Assembly (NCBI GenBank): GCA_018350325.1
Contig: JAEVLN010000005.1
Location: 2,118,142 to 2,182,141 of the forward strand
Direction of reading: 5' to 3'
DNA from: Globodera rostochiensis
Taxonomy: Eukaryota > Nematoda > Chromadorea > Rhabditida > Heteroderidae
Length of the DNA stretch: 64,000 nucleotides
The position numbers and the translations under genes were made by a program. The notes beneath the pieces were generated by a model. The model made no database searches. It was not told the origin of the DNA and saw only the letters and a list, made by a program, of their open reading frames with translations. Of the stretch, positions 57,722-64,000 are shown piece after piece (position 1 is the stretch's first letter; every line of letters begins with the position of its first letter).

Positions 57722-58556
57722 TCATCGTCGCTGCACTTCGAATTCGTCGCCGGGAGGGAAGGGCGCCCTTTGCCTTTGCTCCGTCCCCTCCTCCTCCTCC
57801 TCGTACTCGTACAATTGCTTGTACAACGGACAGAAGTAGCAGCACCAGCAGGAGAGGCCGACCAAAACTAAAATTAAACAATCGAACAGTGCCGACACAT
57901 TGGGGGGGGGGGGATCCGTTTAACCAAACCCCCCCCCCCCCCCGGGGGATCGTTTAACCCAAACCCCCCCCCCCCCGGGGGATCGTTTAACTCAAACCCC
58001 CCCCCCCCCGGGGGATCGTTTAACTCAAACCCCCCCCCCCCCACCCCAAATAAACCGGGCCATTATTATGGCTAAGGACAATTTGTTTTGTTTAATTCGA
58101 ACACTCCCCGACACCTGCAACGAGAATAATGGCCGCAATGATAACGGCGATGACGGCGCCTGTGGGAATAGCAAAAGGGCAGCAGGAGGGCTTCCAGGAG
58201 CCGAAGTAAGGGAAGGTACAGCACCAATTGTAATTGTCCCAGTCGGTGGGCTGCGGGCAATACGCCAAATAGCCTAAAGTTGGGCTCAAAAAGCGCATAA
58301 TTTGAATCGTTTGGGTTAAATTAACCAAATGATTATTTTGGCACTTACCGTATCCGGAAGGACACCACCAAATGCGCCGATTGGCCAGTCGCCCCTCGAT
58401 GTACTGGGTGGAGGGGTCGTTCTGGCCGGAGGCTAGACAAGCAAAAAGCACTTAAGGGGGGGGGGAAGCTAAATAAAATAAATTCGGGAAACTTTCACCA
58501 ATTGGCACGACAATAAACAGAAGGGTTTTCGGCATAGCCCAAATTAACCCAAACAT
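57722..58556 (-). CDS. Small cysteine-rich single-pass membrane protein (Shisa/CYYR-like architecture)
   Basis: Four exons on the minus strand. Exon 1 (ATG 58554-58556) gives a signal peptide, MFGLIWAMPKTLLFIVVPI. Exon 2 reads ASGQNDPSTQYIEGRLANRR then IWWCPSGYG. Exon 3 reads YLAYCPQPTDWDNYNWCCTF and GSWKPSCCPFAIP, then begins a transmembrane span, AVIAVIIAAIILVA. Exon 4 (from about 57867) continues VLVGLSCWCCYFCPLYKQLY, an acidic EYEEEEE stretch and a short tail, ending at TGA 57722-57724. All junctions are in phase. Short Cys-rich ectodomain, one membrane span, then a cytosolic CWCC..CP motif resembles Shisa/CYYR/WBP1-type adaptors, but I do not recognise the exact family. Function unknown. 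The last intron is filled with a poly-C repeat. Confidence 0.8.
57900..58042. repeat. Poly-C tandem repeat in an intron
   Basis: Four copies of gggggatcgtttaacccaaa (or ctcaaa) followed by 13-14 C, inside the last intron of the small membrane-protein gene. Confidence 0.92.
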
Positions 58557-58914
58557 TCTTTGGTCTGCGCGCGGCAAAAGCGATGGCATTCCGTCGATGG
58601 AATAAATCGGTGACCGTAACGGTCAAAGCACTGCCGTTACGGTGCTTTGGTCTATTGTAATGAGTGAAGTCGTACGATGCAAAAACGGAAGGTTATACAG
58701 CCAAATGAGCTGAAGCGATTGATGCAAATCATTTTGTGTACACAGAAAATTATGAGGAGATGAAGAATTTGACGGAGAATTTCCGTGGCGTCGTCGCCGA
58801 TCAATTCGCCCACTTGGCCACACTTTCATCCCTTTCGACCCGCCGGGGGGGGGGGGCAAAAAGCAGAAAAGTTAAAAGAATTGGCAACGAGTCAAAAGAA
58901 AGAATGATAAGGGG
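58557..58914. other. Non-coding stretch with one exon-like segment
   Basis: A plus-strand segment at about 58742-58850 after a CACAG acceptor reads ENYEEMKNLTENFRGVVADQ and looks exon-like, but runs into a poly-G run and is not recognised. The rest should be the promoter of the minus-strand membrane-protein gene. Confidence 0.35.
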
Positions 58915-60412
58915 GGAGGCGAGGGGGGGGAGGGGGGGGGGGGGGGAGGTGAGGGGGGGGGGAGGTGAGGGGGGGGGAGGCGAGGGGGGGGGGGGGGGGG
59001 GAGGGAGGGAGGGGGGGGGCGAGGGGGGGGGGAGGTGAGGGGGGGGAGGCGAGGGGGGGAGGGGGGGGAGGGAGGGAGGGGGGGGCGAGGGGGGGGAGGT
59101 GAGGGGGGGGGGGCGAGGGGGGGGAGGCGAGGGGGGGGGAGGGGGGGGGAGGGAGGGAGGGGGGGGCGAGGGGGGGAGGTGAGGGGGGGGGAGGCGAGGG
59201 GGGGGAGGCGAGGGGGGGAGGCGAGGGGGGGAGGCGAGGGGGGGGAGGCGAGGGGGGGGAGGCGAGGGGGAGGGGGGGGAGGCGAGGGGGGGAGGGGGGG
59301 GGGAGGGGGGGGCGAGGGGGGGGAGGTGAGGGGGGGGGGAGGCGAGGGGGGGAGGCGAGGGGGCGGGAGGCGAGGGGGGGGAGGCGAGGGGGGGGAGGCG
59401 AGGGGGGGAGGCGAGGGGGGGGGAGGGGGGGGAGGGAGGGAGGGGGGGGCGAGGGGGGGGAGGTGGGGGGGGGGAGGCGAGGGGGGGGAGGCGAGGGGGG
59501 GAGGCGAGGGGGGGGAGGCGAGGGGGGGAGGCGAGGGGGGGGAGGCGAGGGGGAGGGGGGGGGAGGCGAGGGGGGGGAGGGGGGGGGGGGGAGGGGGGGG
59601 CGAGGGGGGGGAGGTGAGGGGGGGGAGGCGAGGGGGGGGAGGGAGGGGGCGGGAGGCGAGGGGGGGGAGGCGAGGGGGGGGAGGCGAGGGGGGGGGAGGC
59701 GGGGGGGGGGGGAGGGGGGGGAGGGAGGGAGGGGGGGGCGAGGGGGGGGGGAGGTGAGGGGGGGGAGGCGAGGGGGGGGAGGCGAGGGGGGGGGAGGGGG
59801 GGGAGGGAGGGAGGGGGGGCGAGGGGGGGGGGAGGTGAGGGGGGGGAGGCGAGGGGGGGAGGCGAGGGGGGGGAGGCGGGGGGGGAGGGGGGGGGGAGGG
59901 AGGGAGGGGGGGGCGAGGGGGGGGGGAGGTGAGGGGGGGGAGGCGAGGGGGGGGAGGCGAGGGGGGGGGAGGGGGGGGAGGGAGGGAGGGGGGGGCAGGG
60001 GGGGGGGAGGTGAGGGGGGGGGAGGCGAGGGGGGGGAGGCGAGGGGGGGGGAGGCAGGGGGGGGAGGCGAGGGGGGGGGAGGGGGGGGAGGGAGGGAGGG
60101 GGGGCGAGGGGGGGGAGGCGAGGGGGGGGGGGAGGGGGGGGAGGGAGGGAGGGGGGGGCGAGGGGGGGGGGAGTGAGGGGGGGGGAGGCGAGGGGGGGGA
60201 GGCGAGGGGGGGGGAGGGGGGGGAGGGAGGGAGGGGGGGCGAGGGGGGGGGGAGGTGAGGGGGGGGGAGGCGAGGGGGGGGAGGCGAGGGGGGGAGGCGA
60301 GGGGGGGGGAGGGGGGGGAGGGAGGGAGGGGGGGGCGAGGGGGGGGGGAGTGAGGGGGGGGAGGCGAGGGGGGGAGGCGAGGGGGGGGAGGCGAGGGGGG
60401 GAGGGGGGGGGG
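58915..60412. repeat. G-rich minisatellite, about 1.5 kb, purine-only plus strand
   Basis: Built from gaggcgagggggg and gaggtgaggggg words, with G runs of 6-14 and a longer period marked by gggagggagggaggggggg. The plus strand is almost free of T and C other than in gcg and gtg. Predicted Gly/Arg and Pro-rich frames of over 500 codons on each strand are artefacts. Potential for G-quadruplex formation is obvious. Confidence 0.95.
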
Positions 60413-61160
60413 GACGATGATGAATTTTGTTTGGTTGGGGTGGGGGGGGGGATAATTTGGTAAGCGGCGCGGGGGGCGGGATGGAATTAAGTGAATGTGG
60501 CGGGTGATTGGGCATTTATGGGGTCCAAAATTAAGGATCGACTTTTGTTTATTTTTTAATTTGATCCAAAATATAACAAATTCCATATTAAAAACGGGCC
60601 TCGAGGCTCGACGCACCCTAAAGAACCAAGGCATCCATCCATCCCCTTGGGCGTTTAATGTGTGGCGCCAAAAGATGGATGGAAAATGATTTAAGGGGTG
60701 GGGGGGTGGGGGGGGGGGAATTGGTGGCGGCGGTCACTGTGAAGTGAATTTTGGGGTTTTACCGGTGCTAACGGAGGAGCGATTGACGAGCCGGGAGAAG
60801 CTGCTGAGGGAAAGGGACGGACGAATTCATTGGGGACGTAAATTTGGGAAAGCAAACGGAGAGAATGAAAAGAAATAGCACAGGCAGAGGGGGGGGGGGG
60901 GAATGTAATGCAAAATGGCGGTGAGTCACCGACCCCCGCCACGGCGAGCGAATGTTTGGCCCCCCCCCCCTCCGGTGGCTGCACGGGACAGAGACAGGCG
61001 ACGGTCAACCCGCCGCAGGAAAAGTGAAGGCTTTGGGAAAGGTCTCAACCGCGCCGCGCACATTCCTCCCCCCCCCGGACAAATTCAAATTGCGGACGGA
61101 TCAAAGGGAATCCAATAAATTGTATTTAAAAAGGCTTCTGTCCTTTAGAGAACAAAATAT
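60413..61160. other. Non-coding stretch after the G-rich array
   Basis: No gene is recognised. It contains poly-G or poly-C runs near 60440, 60700, 60890 and 60960. The RAD54 3' UTR (minus strand) should occupy the part close to 61160. Confidence 0.45.
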
Positions 61161-63952
61161 TTATTCATTTTCACAGCAATTTTCCTTTTCTCTTTCTTCC
61201 CCTCTTTCATTTCCATCCTCAGCAGCTGAGGAATTCGATCGGTTAGTCACTCCGTCGTGCGATTTCTGATGGAACACAAACGAAATGTCCTGAAATGACA
61301 ATTGGTAAGTGCGTAGCGAAGGCGAAAAGCAATCAAAACCGACCGAGGCACAGTCCTGAACGGCCTTCAACATTTGGTCCGGAACCTTCGTGAAGTCTCT
61401 CTCGGAATGGAACCATTGGGTAAGGTCGGAATTTGTGTCCGCATTTTCCGGTGGGTCTTTCAACTCTCTCCCAAGAAAACATCGTTTGCATTTGAGTCTA
61501 AATGTGTTAATTTTAATCAAATGAAATGACTTTTGCTCTTTCACTTGTCATGGGTGTCACTGGACGTGTCGCCATTGAACTCGAAAAGTGTCTTCAATTG
61601 GTCCAAACTGAAGTGCCGTGCCACGTCCGTCTCCTCGTCCACCACGCACGAAGACAACGCTTTTTTGTGGGCTTGCCTTTGGAATATTTTCTCCTCAATG
61701 GAACCGCGCTGAAATATTTGCTTTCTTTAGGCGTTTTTCCTTTTTGTCGCAAACCAACCGACAAAAGTCTGTACACAAAACATGTCTTTTTTTGCCCGTC
61801 TCGCCAAATTCGTGCCATCGCTTGTCCATCGTTGGCCGGGTTCCAGTCCGGGTCGAACATCACCAGCCGATTGGCACCGATCAAATTCAGTCCACACCCA
61901 CCGGCCTTCGAGGAGAGCAGAAAAATGAAACAATCGCTCTGGAAAAGGGAACAAAAAATGCCAAAATGTGTGGGGGACATGGCAATCGAATGGTTCGGAC
62001 CTTCGGATCGTTGAATTTCTCCACTATTTTGGACCGATTTTTGATGGACATGGAACCGTCGAGACGCACAAAGGGATATTTCCGAAGATGACATAACTGT
62101 TGAGGGATTTGGACATTTTGAAAACCTTTTGAATGCCATAATCGTCATCCAAATTACAATAATAAAATGTATTCTTTCCCCATTTATGCCCTGCCTGAGC
62201 GAAAGCGTCCATTGTTTGCGTGTAATTTGAAACCAACACAAAGCGATCGTCGCTGTTCTTTCGGGTGTACGCAAGAAGGTAGTCCAACACGCGCATTTTG
62301 CCCGATTTTGATGGGTCAAATGTCTTTTTGGCACAGAACTCGGGCGGGAATAGCTCCAAACAGTCTAAGACATGAAAGAAAGCCTTCAATTGAATCAAAA
62401 CGACCGTTTCCACCATCAAAGCCGGCCTCTTTCGTTTGGCATTTGTCGAAGATAAGCTGCGGGTGGTTGCACAGCTTCTTCAGGTTGGTGATAAAAGCCA
62501 ACGTCGTGTTTGTGTTCACGCCGCCTTTTGACCGTTCTTGCCGAAGGATTTCGCTGTCCATATGTTTGATAAGCCTTCGATAAAGTTGTTCTTGGAGTTC
62601 TGTGAAACGACAAATGCACAACAATTCGTATTTGACCTGAAAAGAACAAAAAAAGGATAAACAAAATGCCAAAATAAAATATACAGGCAAATATTTGGTG
62701 AGGAGAACCGACGTGCGACGAATAATACACCGATTGACCAACCCCAGCAGCTCCTGCAATTTGTCCTCCCCCAACTTTTGCTGTTCCAACGTCGCGTCGG
62801 CGTCTCGGCCCTTCAGAATTGTGTTCTCAAAACGCTTTCGAAACTCCTGCGCGGGACCAAGAAGGCCGGGGTTGACAAAGTTGATCAGACTGAGTTCAGT
62901 TCAATTCCTTTAGAAGCATTTAGGAAGAGTCGGAAGTTCATTCCCTGCCAACCTGTAGTATTCAAACAAATCATTTTGGATCGGTGTGCCGGAGATCAAA
63001 ATTCGTCGGTCACATTTTAGCCCGAACAATGCCTGGTAAGTCTGGTTGTCGCTGTTCTTCAGCCGGTGTCCCTTACAAATTCAAAAGCTTTTAAATGCAA
63101 TTATCGACATCCAAAACAAACCTCGTCACAAATCACTAGGCCAATTTCCTTTTCGTGTAAAATGTCGGTGTAAAGTCGGAAAGTCTCGTAGGAAATGATT
63201 ATCACCGGAGTGGCCACCCGCTGGCCAGTTTGGCCAACAAATTGTTCTGCGAATGAATCGCATAAATTTCCCTCAAAAAAAGCGCCTCCCTCACTCAAAT
63301 TGCGGACGATTTCCTCGCGTTTGCCCGAGTCAATTGGCAACGAATTTACACGGCCATTGAGCCATTTGGCAATTTCTTTGTCCCAATTCTTCACTAAACT
63401 GCTCGGACAGACGATGATACACCGGTTAATTGTCGGCTGGGTTTGCGGACTTTGCCGCTAAAAAAAGAAAAAACAATTGATCAAAAATTAGCCAAGAAAT
63501 TTTAAGAAACGAGAATTGCATAAATAAATGTAAAAAAGTCCATAATTCCGAGGAATGCGCGGAAAGTGAGCTGACCAACAATGTCCACATCAATGCGATA
63601 CATTGCAACGTTTTGCCCAGTCCCATTTCGTCGGCCATTATGCATCCTTTATGTGCTTCGATGCGTTTCCCGACCACACAGTCGTACATAAACTTTACAC
63701 CCTCCCGTTGATGAGGCCTCAGAACAGCGCATAAAATCGGGTCCACAACTACATGAACTTCTCGTTTTGTCTGGTCGACCTTAACAAGTCGTAACAATGA
63801 GTATGCCATGTTTAGTCTCGACACCTTCAGCTGCTCATGAGCCGAAAGCTCCGGCGGGGCAAATACGACCAGCGCATTCTCAGCGTAAGGGTCGTGAAGC
63901 GGAAGACGCACTCCGGACATGCGAAGGCCGAGGAAACGGTTGCTGCACCCGC
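61161..63952 (-). CDS. rad-54: RAD54 homologous-recombination motor (5' end outside window)
   Basis: SNF2-family dsDNA translocase that stimulates RAD51 strand invasion. The first exon in the window starts at 63952 after a TTCAG acceptor and reads [20 protein letters not shown] and [11 protein letters not shown], a block specific to RAD54. Then [20 protein letters not shown] and Walker [13 protein letters not shown] (about 63609-63635), [36 protein letters not shown] joined to [85 protein letters not shown] and [14 protein letters not shown]. The C-terminal part has [20 protein letters not shown] and the CKRC zinc-like motif, and ends at 61161. All helicase motifs are intact. The exon or exons for the N-terminal about 80-130 residues lie beyond the right edge. 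Confidence 0.95.
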
Positions 63953-64000
63953 CTGAACGGACCGATTGCCAAGGCAAGTCGAAAGTTCATGCCAAGACCT

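Noticed and set aside
58872..60634. Proline-rich frames of 547 and 580 codons (-) and Gly/Arg frames (+)
   Set aside because: They arise solely from the G-rich minisatellite; several overlapping phases are open at once, and no start context, introns or domains support them.

Overview
This window is eukaryotic nuclear DNA, almost certainly from a nematode and most plausibly a tylenchid (plant-parasitic type). Genes are split into many small exons by short GT-AG introns, some only about 40 nt. A PAN+ZP cuticle protein of the NOAH type is present, as are a P-glycoprotein, a GH37 trehalase and a legumain. A run of unrelated housekeeping genes lies head-to-tail at 100-360 bp spacing, as in nematode operons. 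Introns and intergenic DNA are full of G/C homopolymers and minisatellites that the exons lack. I assigned genes by reading spliced exon translations and recognising family motifs; no alignments were run.

Layout. 1-950 is a minisatellite. 951-5083 is mostly non-coding and holds a hAT-like MITE. 5084-7167 (-) is a legumain. 8672-12905 (+) is a trehalase with a 21-bp satellite in one intron. 12906-15654 is non-coding, CT-rich, with a tRNA-like element. 15655-20663 (+) is a large low-complexity RING-H2 E3 ligase. 20664-24987 is gene-poor and contains a nested cluster of inverted-repeat elements. 24988-26346 (+) is prefoldin subunit 3, followed after 152 bp by ELP4 (26499-28629), which carries a MITE in an intron. 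29341-36663 (+) is a full-length ABCB P-glycoprotein. 36875-37505 is another hAT-like MITE. 37920-43888 (-) is a co-directional cluster transcribed in the order ORC5, SYS1, GINS3, UBA5. 44258-47589 (+) is BOP1, divergent from ORC5. 47590-50151 is minisatellite-rich. 50152-57083 (+) is the NOAH-like PAN/ZP gene with a 39-bp array in an intron. 57722-58556 (-) is a small cysteine-rich single-pass membrane protein. 58915-60412 is a G-rich array. 61161 to the right end (-) is RAD54, with its N-terminus off the window.

How the genes relate. The minus-strand cluster brings together DNA replication (ORC5, GINS3), Golgi trafficking (SYS1) and UFM1 activation (UBA5). PFDN3/ELP4 pairs tubulin/actin folding with tRNA wobble modification. 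Such mixed-function housekeeping clusters are typical of nematode polycistronic units. Trehalase, P-glycoprotein, legumain and NOAH are stand-alone genes linked to sugar metabolism, xenobiotic export, proteolysis and cuticle.

Novelty lies mainly in the repeats. There are three short non-autonomous elements with perfect 8-bp target duplications, nested foldback elements, and a shared motif of about 50 bp found inside several of them. ORC5 also appears to lack its AAA+ half. I saw no CRISPR array, prokaryotic operon or viral gene.
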